Of a stretch of DNA of 64,000 nt, positions 1 to 12,602 are shown in pieces. The first letter of the stretch is position 1, and the number at the start of each line of letters is the position of its first letter. The position numbers were made by a program, and so were the translations under genes. Under the pieces are notes generated by a model. That model was not told the origin of the DNA. It ran no database searches and saw only the letters and a program-made list of their open reading frames with translations. Origin of the DNA: Cyanophora paradoxa (taxonomy: Eukaryota > Glaucocystophyceae > Cyanophorales > Cyanophoraceae); assembly GCA_004431415.1 (NCBI GenBank), contig QPMI01000159.1, positions 1 to 64,000 of the forward strand, in the 5' to 3' direction.

Positions 1-1375
1 CCACTGGGAGCGCCCCGGTGCGATCTGATCTGATCTGATCCGATCCGATCCGATCTGACCCCGGGCGGCAGAGGTGGCGACGGTCTCGGACGACCGCAGC
101 TGCCTCGTCTTCGACCTCTGGACCGGCGTGGCGCGCCCCCCTTTCCGCCCCGTACCCCCCTCTAGATCTTACCCCTGATCGCCCGCGCTGCAGGTCAAGC
201 AGCGGCTGGAGGGCCACAAGGCCGCCGTGTACGCCCGCCCGCCCGCCCGCCCCGGCGTACCCCCCCGGCCCTAACTTGTACCCCCCGCCCGGCGGGGCAG
301 GTACGGTGTGGCGCACCAGCCGCAGGGCGAGTTCCTCGTGACCTGCTCCTTCGACCGGACGCTGGCTGTCTGGGACCCCCGGGCCGGTGCCCGCCCCGCC
401 CCCAGATCCGACCCCCGAGCCCCTCGATCTATCTCGTCTCTAGCGCCAGTGCCTCTGAGACGAGGGCCGGACGGGCGGGCGGGGCGCGCAGGGGCGCTGG
501 TGCGGCGGCTGGAGGGCCACACGGACGACGTCATCGGCGTCGACGTCGACGCCTCCGGTGCGCCCGAGAGCAAGCAAGCTTGAGTAGCTCTCAGCTACAG
601 CAAGCTGCTTTTCTAGCTTATTCACCTCGAAGGCTTAGCTTGTTCAACCAAACGACTCACCTAGACTGCGGGAACAGCGCAGCGCCCCCTCCTCCCCTCC
701 CTCCCCTCTTAACACTTCGTGGGCAGGGACGCGGGTGGCGAGCGGGTCGGACGACGGGTCGGTGCGGCTCTGGGACGCCCGCATGTGGGAGTGCCTCGCC
801 CTCCTCCGCGTCCGCCCCCGCCCATTTCTTCTCGCCCCTAGGCCTCGCGCCCTCCTCACTCACGGTCCTCTCCGCCCTCCTCCTCCTCCGCAGGAGCACC
901 GCGGGGAGGTCAAGCGCGTGCGGTTCAGCCCCAGCGGCCGGTGCCCTTCCAAGGCCCCCGCGCGGCCCCGCGCGCCGCCCCCTCCGCCCCTCACGCCCCC
1001 CCTCACCTCGCCTCTCGCGCCAGGTTCCTGGGGTCGGCGAGCGGGGACGGGACAGCGCGGGTCTGGGAGCCGGCCGACCTCTCCTGCGTTTCCGTCCTCG
1101 AGGCCCGCCCCGCCCCTCCACCCCCACAAGCTAAGCCTCGAGAGAATCTAAGAACCTTATCCCTATCCTAAGGCACCTTAGAGCCGCCCGGCGGCCACCG
1201 CCGCGCTGCGCCGCGGCTGAGGGCGGGGACGGCGCAGGGCCACAGCGACCACGTGTTCGACGTGGCGTGGGGCGCCTCGGCGGCGGGGGCGCCGGCCGCC
1301 GCCGGCCGCCCGGGCTTCCCCTTCGCCGTCACCGCCTCCCACGACCACAAGTGGCGCCTCTGGCGGCCCGCCTAG
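1..1375 (+). CDS. WD40-repeat protein, 3' part (5' end outside window)
   Basis: Successive short exons encode WD40 blades: DDRSCLVFDLWTG near 90, LEGHKAAVY near 208, CSFDRTLAVWDP near 346, LEGHTDDVIGVDV near 510, SGSDDGSVRLWDARMWE near 738-795, GEVKRVRFSPSGR near 905, SASGDGTARVWEPADLS near 1033-1085, and a last GHSDHVFDVAWG / ASHDHKWRLWRPA pair ending in TAG at 1373-1375. GH and WD-type dipeptides recur at the spacing expected of beta-propeller blades. WD40 propellers are protein-interaction scaffolds; no diagnostic region tells which family member this is. Exons are separated by introns ending in CAG and often containing CGTACCCCCC (150, 249). The protein begins upstream of the window. Coding assignment is firm; exact exon edges are by eye. 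Confidence 0.85.
23..60. repeat. Intronic GATCT/GATCC pentamer repeat
   Basis: A run of GATCT and GATCC units lies in what appears to be an intron of the WD40 gene. Similar runs occur in two introns of the next gene (3419-3456 and 5210-5253). Confidence 0.8.
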
Positions 1376-1977
1376 GTTAGATCTAGACCTGGAGCCAGGT
1401 GCCTCAGAGCGCGAAATGCAGCGAGTTCTGGATGCAGCGCCCGGCTCCCGACACCGCGCCGGCGGCCCTGCGCGGGCGCTCGGCTCCGGAGCCTCCGGCC
1501 GGGCCTGCGCCGCTTCTGCACGCGCGGTGCGACGGTCATTGCTATGAATGTTAAAAAGCGAGCCGAAGCCGCCGGACGCCGCGGGACGCGGGGGCAAGAC
1601 TAGTACTCGATCGCGTGCTGCGTGGTCGATCCGCTGGCGCTAGCGCTAGCGCTAGCGCTGTAGCTGGCGCGCGCTGCAGTCGGTAACACAGCGAAGGCGC
1701 ATCGAACGTACGTATACGTTGCCTTGCAGAAGAGGCACGCGCGCGCAGCTCATCAAAAGCGTAATGCGCTGCTCGGACAGCGAGCCGGCCAGCCGCACGC
1801 GTCACAGCTCCGAGCAGACCTTACCCCCCCCCCATCCCGCAAACCTCCAGACCGACCGACCAGCGGCTGTGAGCAATCCGGCGCCGCCCCTACGGCCGCA
1901 GAGCAGCAAAAGGACAGAACAAGGCGCTTTGTAGCGCCGAAGTCACTCCGCCGCGTTCGCCGCCGTCGACGGACGCC
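1376..1977. other. Intergenic, 3' flank of WD40 gene and promoter side of CBM20 gene
   Basis: No convincing exon on either strand. It contains a short GCTAGC-type repeat (about 1638-1662) and alternating pur/pyr GTACGTATACG (about 1708-1719). The downstream start codon at 1978 sits in a CGCCATGGC context. Confidence 0.6.
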
Positions 1978-4900
1978 ATGGCACATGTACAGGCTCGCGA
2001 GTCGCTCGACCGCGCGAGAGTCATTAAGACAGCGACGGCAAAGGAGCTCTTATCGAAGCGCTACAAGCAGTTCAGCAGTCTCATCGGCGATATCAACCTT
2101 GTGCGTCGCGTGCAGCCTTCCGTGGGCTCCGAGTCCGCGGCGGCCGCGGCCCTTCCCCTAGCACGCTGCCGCCTGCGCCGCCGCTCTGTCTGACCGCTCC
2201 TTTTCAGGACTTCAACGAGGAGGATGTTGTGTGCGTCTCTGTCCGCGCCGTCGAAGCCGCCGTTTAGAATGGCGCGGTCGGAGGTTACCTGCCGCGGCGT
2301 CTGCGGCCGCCGTAGCGCCCCGGCGGGGCATACCAACGCTTCTATATCACTCTTGGAAGCTCGCAAAAATGACGGGCTGGTCGCCGACGGCTTGGCGGCG
2401 GCGATACCGGCCCGCATCAGAGTCGCTGACTCCCTTTCGTCCGCGGCGCAGCATCTCGTTCCACTGTGATTACGAGAAGCTTGGTCTGCAGAAGGGCACT
2501 CTCATCTCCGTTACGGGGTCGCCGGCGTGCCTGGGTGCGGACTCCCGGGATCAAATCGCGCGTGACGTCGCCCGCGTCCGGCCGCCCGTCCGACGCCCGC
2601 GCAGGCGCTTGGGAGGTCGAGAAGTCGATTCCCATCTCCGAGCACGGGGGACTGTTCATCCACATCTCGCGCGACCTCCTTCCTTTCGGCGCGCCCCGCC
2701 CCGCCCCACTCCGCGCGCGATCAAATCTCGCGCGCCGCCCTCCATCCGAGACCTGCGGCTCATCGTGGCACGCGCGCCTCGCTGCAGAGTTCAAGTTCGT
2801 GATCCGCGGGCTGGGCGACGAGGGCAAGATTCTCTGGCAGAAGGGAGGGAACTACACGATCTCGGCGGACATCCCGACGCGCTTCGACATCGACGTCGAG
2901 TTCTACCTCGGCGAGGTCACCACGCACGACAAGAAGCCCGTCACCTTCAACGACTACTCCTGGCAGTCCGCCCTCTCCTCTCCTTCCTTCTTCCTTCCTT
3001 CCTTCCTCATTTGATCCGCCCAGGCACTACGCGTGGGCGCTCACGAACCAGAACCGGACGCGCGTGACGGTCGAGGGGGACCACATGTGTACGCGCCCGG
3101 CCTCCGTCTCCGCCTCGCCGCCCTCGCCGGTCCCTCCTGAATCGAAGCGGTCTGCAGACCTCGACCCGTCCTGTCGCCTCCGCCGCCTGCTGGACGACGC
3201 GCTCCGCATGCTCGAGGGCTCCATGACGGTTCGTTCTTTCTCTCCTTTCCTTTCCTTTCCTTTCCTTTCCTTTCCTTTCCTTTCCTTTCCTTTCCTCTTC
3301 TGAGCGCGCGCCGGGCGGCGCGCAGCCGGACTGCGGCGAGGTGGACGACGCCGAGTACAAGCGCCTCTGCAAGCGCCTCGCCGAGCTCCTGGCCCAGGTC
3401 CGCGGGCACTCGGATCGCGTCAGATCAGATCAGATCGGCTCAGATCAAATTAGATCTCGATGCTGCGGGACGCGGTGCCGCGGGGCGCGGGGCGGGAGGC
3501 GGCGGACGCGGCGGACGCCTTTGTGGAGCAGGTGGCTGCCCTCTACGGCCTCTCCGTCGCCACCGGCGGCCTCGGCGGCGCCCCCGCCGGCGAGCCCGGC
3601 AGCCCCGCCGGCGCCCGTGCCGTCTCCTTTCGCCAGTCCGGCAGCACGCGGTCCGCGGCCGCCCCGATTCCCGTACCCCCCTTCCACGCGCCCGCCCGAC
3701 GTACCCCCGTGCAGGTCGCTGGCGGTTCCGAAGAACGGGAGCATGCACGCCCGCTCGTCGCTCCGGCCCCAGCAGCTCTGCTACAACCTCGTCTGGGACC
3801 GTCCCGGTACCCCCGCTCCTGCGTTTCCCCTAAATTCGTATAACCCTGAAGCTCGCGGCAAGGCTCGGAGTCCGAGGGCGTTTCCGGCATTCCCTGGGAG
3901 GTGCGTGCCCGCCAGACGAGCCGTAGCCCCGGGCCCGACCGAGTCCCGTACCCCCCGCAGGTCACCCAGATCTCGAGCCCCGGGGAGGCCCCCGTTGGGG
4001 AGTCCCGCAGCTTCCGCGTCGAGGTAAATACGTACCCCCCTGCTGCCCTCCGCCCCGCCCTTAACATCGTGTTTTCCCCAGGCCCGCGCCGGCAAGCAGG
4101 ACCGGCACCCGCTCGCCTCCTCGGCCACCGTTCGTCCATCCCTGAAACGGCGTACCCCCCTCGCATCCAACGCCGGGCCGCAGGGCCTGCTCCGGATCCC
4201 GGAGGCGCCCGGGGTGAACACGGCGAGCCGGCTGCCCTCGGCGCCGCAGTGCCTGCGGGCGGCCGCGACCTCCTCCCTCGGGAACGTCCCGGCGGCCGTC
4301 TCCCTCGAGTGGGCCGCCCCCGTCCACGCCGGCTCCAGCCCGATCAAGGTACCCGCCTTGGAGCGAGACGCGTGCACTCGCCAGAGATCGCCCGCCTGAG
4401 CGGGGCGGGGCGCGCCCCCCGCCCGCTCGCGCGCAGAGCTACGAGCTGATGTGCAACAACATGGTGATCGCGACGGTGCCGGCCGGCGAGCGCCCGATGT
4501 ACGTCGCGACGGCGCCCTCCCTCCCGCGGGCCGCCCCCGCCCCGGCCGCCCCCTACACCTTCACCGTCGCCGCCCGCAACAGGTGCCCCCCGCCCCCGCC
4601 CCCGCCCGCACCCCCGCGCGCTCACTCGCTCGAGCAGCGACGGGGTGGGCGAGTCCTCGCTGCCGGCGCTCTGCTACCCCGCGGACGGCGCCGGGGACGG
4701 CTCCGCCATCCCCATGGCCCTCTTCTTTGACGCCGCCCGCCGCCCGGTCCGTCCGCCCGTCCGCCCCTCCGCAGCCCGAGCGGCCCCCGGCCCGCTGCCT
4801 GTCGAGCGGCCCGCCCGCCCGCCCGCCCGGCGCGCAGGTCGTGGCGTGGGGCCTGCACGGCGCCGCCGTCGAGTGGGCCGACCGCGACACCTCCGTGCGC

Positions 4901-5806
4901 CCCTTCAGCCCTCTCCGCGCCCATCGGCGCCGTCGGCTCTTCTAAACCGGCCGGGCAGGAGGACCCGTCGGAGGAGGCGCGGATGCGGCGGGCGCGGCGC
5001 ATGGGCGAGTTCGTCAAGCTCTCCAAGATGGTCCGCCCTCCCCCGCCCGCCCCGAGATCTTAGGTCCGAGGCGAGGAATCTAGAAGCCAGGCCATCCTCG
5101 GCCGCACCGCTCCGCACGGCGCTCACGCGGGCGCAGGTGCCTGGGAAGGACGCCGTCGTCGCCGTCCTCCTCGCCCTCCGCGACGCCTACGCCCGCATCC
5201 GCGGTCAGACCAGATCTGATCCGATCCGATCCGATCCGATCCGATCTGATCCGGTGGCGACCAGAGCTGGAGGGCGAGTGCGAGCGGCTGCGGCAGCGCC
5301 TGGCCGAGGAGGTGGCCGAGAACGAGAAGCTCCGCGCCGAGATCCAGAAGAAGGCGCCCCCGAACGCTCCCTTGCACCCCCCCGTATCCCTCTGATGACG
5401 TACCCCCCGCGGGCGCAGCTCAAGGAGATCGCGGAGCTGCTCATGAAGGTCCAGGACCTCGAGCGGCAGCTCGCCGACGTGCGTACCCCCCCTCCCCCCC
5501 CCCGGCCTCTTCCGAACTCGCCCCGCCTCGCAGTGCGCGCGACCGGGGATGCCGCGGAGCCTGGAGGCGTCGGAGGTGGCGCCGACCTCGTGCCGCCTCT
5601 CCTGGCTCGGGCCCGACCGCGACTTCGTCTCCGTCCCCGGCGGCGACACCGCCGTCCGCTACTACGAGGCCCGCCCCTTGCTCTAGACCTCCTCCTCGGC
5701 CCCGAGCTTGGGAGAAGCCGGCTCGGCTCGCAAAGAAAGAACGCTTAAGCGAGCCCGCGTCCTCCCCCGCGCGGCTCGCCGGCGCCCTCTCCCTCCCTCC
5801 CCGCAG

Positions 5807-5847
<41 letters not shown>

Positions 5848-7635
5848 GGGCCCGGCTCACCCCCCTGCAGGTGTTCAAGGGGACGCAGCGGGTGGGAAAG
5901 GTGGACGCGGGGTGGGGCCCCTCGCCCTCCTCCCCCACTCCTTCAAGGTACCCCCTCCTCCCCCCCTTTCTCTAGAGCCGCCCCGTCTTCTGCGCCCGCC
6001 GAGCCTGACGGGGTACGGCGCAGGTGGAGGGCCTGGCGCCGGGCGAGCACGCGGCCTTCGCCGTGCGGGCCGTCTCGGCCAGGGGCGAGGGCCCCGCCAC
6101 CCTGCCCCTCTCCGTCTCCACCCCCCTCCACCCCCTGCCCCCGGCCCCCGGCGGCCTCCGCTGCCTCGACCAGGGCTACACCTCCGCCTCCGTCGCCTGG
6201 GACGCCGGCCGGCCCCTCGACGGCGCCGCCGCCGCCGCCGCCGGCGGGGGCGCCTCGGACCAGGGGTACAACGTGTACCTGGACGGGCGGGCGGCGGCGC
6301 GGACGGACCCGGGCGTCTGCAAGGCGCGCCTGACGGGCATCGACCCAAAAGCGCCGCACGTCGTCACGGTCGCCGCGCTGGGCCCGCACGGCGAGGTGCG
6401 CGGGCCCGCCGCCTTCATCCGAGATCGAGATCGAGCTCGCTCTGCCCCCGGCTCCCTCCCTCCCGACTTCGTCGGCCCCTCACCGCGCCCCCTCTTCGCC
6501 GCCAGGGCCCGAAGTCTGCGCCGCTGGCCATCTACACGGGGGCCATCGGCGGCTCGGTCTACAGCCTGAAGGCCGCCCAGGACGGCATGCGCGGCGTCAA
6601 GCTCACGTGGAAGGCGCGCCCGCGCGCGCGCGCGCGTGCCCGCCCCCCCCCCCCCCCTCCCCCCCCCCCCCCCGCCCCCCCCCCCCCCCCCCCCCCCCGG
6701 CACCTCTCGCCTCGCCCTCGTGCTTGCCCCCGTACCCCGAGCTTGCCTGCTCACTCCCACCCCAGCTGCCGGCGGTGCTGCTGGACTCGGGGATCGAATC
6801 CTTCGACGTCCTTTGCGACGGCGCCAAGGTCGCGAACGTCCAGGTCCGGAGCCGAACCCTCGCCCCCGCCCTCGCCCCCGCCCCCGCCCTCGCCCGGCCC
6901 TCGGATCGGAGCCCGAGCCGGCGCGCGCAGGTGCCGCCGCCGCTGCCGGCGACGCGCGAGGTGGCCCTCGAGCACCTCCACACGTCCTTCAAGAGCGGCG
7001 AGTCGCGGTGCGCGCCGGCCCCGCCCCCGCCCCCGCCCCAGCCGCTCTGACCATGACGGCCGCGCAGGGCCTTCACCGTGTCGCCTCTGCCCGCCGGGAC
7101 CGGCCCCGCGTCGAACCCGGTCATCGTGCTCGCCATCGGCGTCGAGTCGGTCCGTCCGCGCCCCCGCCCGCCCGCGGAGCGTCGCCCGGACTGATCGCCG
7201 GGCCGGGGGCGGACGGGCGCGCAGGACGGGGCGATCGTGGTGGGGGTGGTGGACCTGGACCAGAGGTCCGCGCTCACGGACCGGGCCCCGTTCCTGCCCC
7301 CGCGGCCCCGCGCCATCTTCGCCGACGACGACGAGGACGTGCGCTCATTTCCACACGAATCGTATTATATATCTGGCTTCGTTTCCAGTGATATTGCATT
7401 TTTCCATTTCCCAATTTTCAATCTAGACTGCTTTTTCTGTACAATTCTGAGCAGAGATCGGAGAGATCTGAGGCGGGCGCCGGGGCCGCAGACGGAGGAC
7501 CTCTTTGGGTGCGTCGCCAGCAAGAAGAAGAAGGAGAAGGAGGCGGCGAGGGCGGCCGAGGCGGCCCGCGCCAGGCCCGAGGGCAACGGCGAGCCCCTCC
7601 TCTCCCCCCGCTCCTGGCTCAAGCTCTTCAGCTAG
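1978..7635 (+). CDS. CBM20 starch-binding domain protein with coiled coils and fibronectin-III-like repeats
   Basis: ATG at 1978 opens MAHVQARESLDRARVIK; an intron ends at TTTCAG near 2207. The next exons join in frame as DFNEEDVVISFHCDYEKLG, then KGTLISVTGSPACLG-AWEVEKSIPIS, then FKFVIRGLGDEGKILWQKG: the CBM20 pattern (ITVTG..LG.W....P, then KFVI....W..G). CBM20 modules bind starch and related glucans. Later exons give a helical region (EYKRLCKRLAELLAQ, about 3354; LEGECERLRQRLAEEVAE and LKEIAELLMKVQDLERQLA, about 5267-5480) and several Fn3-like beta units (about 4180-4600, 5540-5670, 6024-6420, 6505-7130, with YTFTVAARN and FAVRAVSARGEGPAT). The C-terminus is Lys/Glu-rich, and the stop is TAG at 7633-7635. 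No catalytic domain is seen, so a glucan-targeting scaffold is inferred. It could be two genes, but no internal stop plus new start is evident. Confidence 0.75.
3238..3297 (+). repeat. TTTCC pentanucleotide microsatellite in an intron
   Basis: About ten TTTCC units fill the intron between the exon ending LEGSMT and the exon starting PDCGEVDDAEYK of the CBM20 gene. They may serve as an extended polypyrimidine tract. Confidence 0.9.
3419..3456 (+). repeat. Intronic GATCA/AGATC repeat
   Basis: AGATC pentamers lie in an intron of the CBM20 gene, related to the runs at 23-60 and 5210-5253. Confidence 0.8.
5210..5253 (+). repeat. Intronic GATCC/GATCT repeat
   Basis: The run lies between the exon encoding ALRDAYARIR and the coiled-coil exon starting ELEGECERL. 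It has the same pentamer vocabulary as 23-60. Confidence 0.85.
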
Positions 7636-10600
7636 CCCCGATGCCCGAGCTCGTTGGCCTAGGCCTCTTCATTCCGGGCCCTCCTCACGGCCGCCGCGCG
7701 CGGCATCACACACCGACACACCTTCGAATTCATGGCATTCGATCATTGCAATGCATGCAGGCTACGTTACTTGTAATACTTGGCAGACGAATTTCCGTTT
7801 AGCTGTGTATGGTTAATTCTTTGCGCCTCCCGCGCTGCGCCTGTTGTGGCCAGTATCTATAGTGTGGCTGTATTCGTAGAGCAAACGTCGACTCAGCAGC
7901 CTGGCAGCTAGAGTAATACTACTATGATACGCCGGTAGGCCGAAAGGGAGTCATGACTCATGATCAGTGGCGATATGGATGCCATATGCATCATGTACAG
8001 TTGCAGAAGTGACCCAGCCTGGGCCAGTTATTAATATTTGAATTTGAATCATTTGCACATGAACCGTTGAACCGTCACGACGGCGTTACGTAACTTGCGT
8101 TCACGTTGATCATGAAACTGCACGTGAGGGCGCGGCATGAGGGAGGGAATCTCAGGGAAGTCATACGGGAAGTCCGCACTGCGGCAGCTACCAGCTAGGC
8201 TAGCGCACCGTGGCACGTGCACTGCGGGATATCGATGCCGCAGTGCGCCGCGCCGGCATTAATTGCGCCGCGAATTTGCGCGCAGAACCGTGAGAACTAG
8301 AATTCGAAGCGGCACTGCTGCGGCATGCGCGCGCAGGCTGCGCAGCTGCTCAGGCTGCTGACTCATCATGATCAGTGCTGAGCTGCAAAACTTCCGAAGT
8401 TCCGATCATCCGATCATCGGATCGCGAAGTTCCGAATTCGAATTTCGAAGCTCGATATCGAACTTCGGAATTACAAGTATATACAATGAATTCGAACATG
8501 ATTCATGACCGTCGGACCATGTTGATCCGACTTGATCGGCCTTGATGCCAACATTGCCAAGTTCATGGGCCATGGCCAAGGCCAATGATGGCATCGTAAA
8601 ATTCCAATTGCATGAATCTGCAGCCTGCAGGCTGCAGCTGAGGGCCTGAGGCTGCTGAGCACGATCGCGATCGATAGCTATAGATTCATGGGACCGGATC
8701 ATGATCATGATCTAGATTTTTAGTACTTAAACTGTACTTTAGCTTTAGCTAGATACTCGAGCTCTATCTTTTTCTGTAAATCGTTTACGATCGTGATCTT
8801 GTAAGCTTTTGTGTGAACTTGAAGCTTTAAAAATATTTCAAGATAAACCAAGTTTAACGCAGTGATGCTAAACTTTCACTTTCCAAACTTTCAACTTGAA
8901 AATTTTCATGTAAATTTTCAGTAAATTTTCACCTCCAAAATGAGCAATGAAAACTTTCAATAAATTTGCAAGGGGGGTACTCTTGAAGAGGCCATTCTGG
9001 GGCGTTTCACGCCATAAACGAGGGTCAAATCCGTCGAAATACGAGACTATGGAGGCCTGGACACATTCTGGCGGTCTCTGCTGGTGTTAAGAGACCTGAG
9101 TATGCACTTTCTCAGGAACCGTACCCCCCTCCTCAACGTGAAAAGAACGGCAAAGATACATCTGCACATCGTGCACTTGTAATACAAAGGTTGTCGATGA
9201 CATCCTAACGCATATCGCTCGTGTCTAGAGGCTTCTCTGCAGAGAAACGTGTCACTTTCGCTGTGCAAGTAAACTTTGTATGGGTGAAAATATTTGCTGA
9301 AAGTTTTCGAAAGTTTACTGAAAATTTACAGGGCATTTTGGGATAATAAAATTTCAGCAACACTGGTTTAACGTTACTAGTTAACCAACTTGAAACGCCC
9401 GCGCGCACAACGCCGCACATGTACAGCGGCGTACGCGTAACCAGGGATGTGAAAATTATTGGGGGTCCCCCGAGGGTCCAAAAATTATGGCGATAATTTT
9501 TGCCTTGTATGTATAATTTATGGAAAATTATGGGAAAAATTATGCCATACAAAGCGGAAAAGTTTCGTTGCTCAGCCTTGTTTCGTTGCTCAGAAGCATT
9601 ATATGCATGTTAGAGTGCTTTATTGACTCTCACAGATATGTCCTGGGCCGCTAATGACGCTCTGGAGCAAGGATGGCTGGGTGACAGAGGGGGGGTAGGG
9701 GCTCTTAGAGGGGGGAAGAGGCGCCGACGCACCTCGCATTCAGCACCCGCAAAGCAGCCTTATTTGCTTCCAACACACTGTAGATCTATCTTATAACGTT
9801 TAGAGGCGCCAGGGGGGTGTCCTCTAAAAATTTTCTATAAATTATGGATGGCCGAAACGGGGGGCAAAAATTATCCCATAATTTTTCGAAAAATTATGGA
9901 ATACTTTTTCCATAATTTATGGGCGGCGAACCCTGCGCGTAACATGCATATGTACAATGTACAGCGCTAGCGGCGCACACGCAGAGTTTCTCGCGACCTG
10001 TTCCTTTTTTTCGTTTTTGATTTTGTTTTTGAAGCGAGTCACTCGCAATTAAATCGTCGAGTGACTCATGTCCAAAGTTGCTCATGGGACGTCAAGCCCT
10101 CCAGTTGGGCTTCGAAAAGAAGGCCTGTTGGCCGGCACATGACAGACAAGACAGATTGTGATACGCACCGTGAATCCGTGATGATTCACGTGACAACAAG
10201 CTAATTGAAGCTATATATAGCTAAATCACCATCCGAAGTATATACGAATCATAATACGATCATGTTACGAATCTTACGATGGGCCATGGCCCATGGGCCA
10301 TGGGCTAGAGCCTAGAAGTAGCCGCACGTGCAGTGGTGCACTCGATCTCTCGAGAGTCGAGATCTAGACTCTCGAGCTCGCCTACTCGACGACGATCGCG
10401 ATTCGCGAGTACGTAATGGAGCCAAGTATACTAGTCGCGAGACTCGCGCGCGACTCGCGATCGACGTACGCGCGTCCGGATCCGCGACTCAGTGACTGTA
10501 CATGTCGACGTCCGGCCGCGGCGGCGGCCTATACTGTAATTCGGGTAATATCTAAGACCCCAAAATAATTAGTAATCCCGCGGGCCGGGTCTCGTCGGTT

Positions 10601-12602
10601 TAATAGGCTGAAAATAATTAAGAGATGGCCACGCGGATCGAGCGCTTGAATTAGTAGCGGCCTTTAGAAGGGGGTGGGCGCGGCGCTCGCTAGGGGGTCT
10701 TGATCTGTTGGAACGTCCGGGAGCCCCCTCGCACCACAGCTAGCTTCTCCCGCGCGGCAACTATGGCTGCGCGAGTGGGGTACAAGCGGCTGACCTCTCT
10801 AATTATTTTAAGGCGAAGTCAAGACGAAATCAAGAGTCAAGACTCAAGAGGCTGGCGGATTAATTTTCGCCAGCATTTCCGGGTTTTGGCGAATTAAAGT
10901 GCTGGCGGATATTCGATCGTACTATGAGTCTATGATATGATAGCGCTAGATGTATAGCAGTATTATAGCTAGCTCCGATCCGGATACTGTATACAGTATA
11001 CGTAGGAATGCTTAAATTGCTGCGTAGTGAAATTGCCGAATTCGACCAAAACCGGAATTGCCGTGGCGATAAATTGCCGAAACTCTGGATTTTTTCTATG
11101 GCGCCATACAAAAGCGGCCGTTTAGCCCTACCCCCGGAGAATTGCCGTGGCTTACAATTGCCGAATTCAGCAGCGAATTTCAGCCTCTCGGCAATACTGT
11201 AAAACATGCAATATCCACTGTTATCCAGCGTCACTTTATTTCGGCAAAACCCGAAAAATGCGCCGAAATTGTGGTTCGTCGGCATCATATTTTCGGCAAA
11301 ACAGCCAGTCCGACCAGGCGGCGGGTACATTGATCCCTCTTCTGCCATACATCTGCACAATTCTGGCAGCTTCAAATATTCGGCGTCGCGAGGCTATGCC
11401 GAATATTATAAGTGCCGCCGGAGATTTCATGTTTTACAGTATACGGCAATTTAAAACATCGGCTAAAAAAGCACCTGAAAGTAACGGTACCCACCTGATC
11501 ATGAGCGTACGCCGTACGGTACGGTCGATCTCAGCTGCAGTTACTGTAGTACGGTCGATCTGCAGCGCGCGAGCGGCCGCGGCGAGCGAGCTCTGGACTC
11601 TGGAGGCAAGCCTTGAAGTTCAAGTTAAGGTGCGCAGCAGCTAACTTAGATTAGATTGGGTTCGTGATCCTCGGTGCAGCCCTGGCAGAAGCGTTCATGT
11701 TGAACAACGGTTGCCGCCGCAACTTCAAGGCTTGCCGGCCGGCGACTCATAATCAAAGTTGCGGACTTCTTCGCGTGTGCGATCCTCTCAAGTGCGCATG
11801 CTCTCTCTACTCTTACATGCGCTTCTCTACTCTTACATGCATATGCTGGACTCTTACTAAGTTAGTCTGTCGCAGGAGCTGGACGTGTGCGGTTGACGTC
11901 GCGGCGGCCGCGGTCGAGGTCGGCGACTTGAGCAAGGCTACCGTGGCCGACGCCGCTGCAGCGCCTCGCGAGCAACCGCAGCGTTAACGTCTGACGAGCT
12001 CGAGCAACTGGCGGAGGCGTCCAGCTGCAGGCTGCAGGCTGCTCTCGGCGCGCGCGCGCGCTCCGACAGTCGAGGTCGATCGTCCGACGGCCGCGGCCGC
12101 GGCCGCGGTCAAAGGCCCGACGGCGGCGGCCGCGCGCGGGCGCACGCAAGCGATCGAGAGCATCAATAACCAGAACAGCAGCACCTATACGTAGTTAAGC
12201 GTGCAACGTATGGTCCAGCGAGTACTTCCCGCTGCAGCTGATTCGAGAATGGCCGACAACACGTTTCGGCTGTCCAAGCGCAAGTCCGTGCACACGCATA
12301 TCGTTCCGTTCGCATATCTTCTCATTTGCTGACCGAACATGCACCGCACGCGTGCTTGCAACTGTCGACGTCGTCGTGCAGCTTGGCCAAAGTTCAAGGT
12401 GGGTCTGGATGAATATTGTCGATGCCATCGCTAGCCTTTATCCAAAGCCTGGAAGCTTGACTTTGCGAGAACGTATGAGTCTTGGCTAAAGTTTAAGCTC
12501 TAAGCATGCGCATCTATAACGATACGAATGCGTACACACACATATATGTTCGGCCCGCCTGCGAGTATATATGCGCATGACCTCTTTCGATATCGCGGCC
12601 AG
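7636..12602. other. Long gene-poor, AT-richer spacer
   Basis: No open frame with family-like content was found on either strand. The DNA is dense in short self-complementary words (CCATGG, GATATC, CTCGAG, TCATGATCA). Between 9470 and 9920 are several near-copies of AAAAATTATGG and its complement. From about 11028 to 11165 the word AATTGCCG recurs. Near 10281-10304 and 10341-10380 overlapping palindromes are packed end to end. No RNA gene was recognised. Confidence 0.5.
11190..11443. repeat. Inverted repeat of about 15 bp bounding a 250-bp segment
   Basis: ATACTGTAAAACATG at about 11194-11208 has its reverse complement CATGTTTTACAGTAT at 11428-11442, both beside a GGCAA/CGGCAA word. The arms could be the ends of a small non-autonomous element, but no clear target duplication was found. 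Confidence 0.35.

Noticed and set aside
7636-12602. CRISPR array, rRNA or snRNA in the long spacer
   Set aside because: No regularly spaced direct repeats and no recognisable rRNA or snRNA core sequences.
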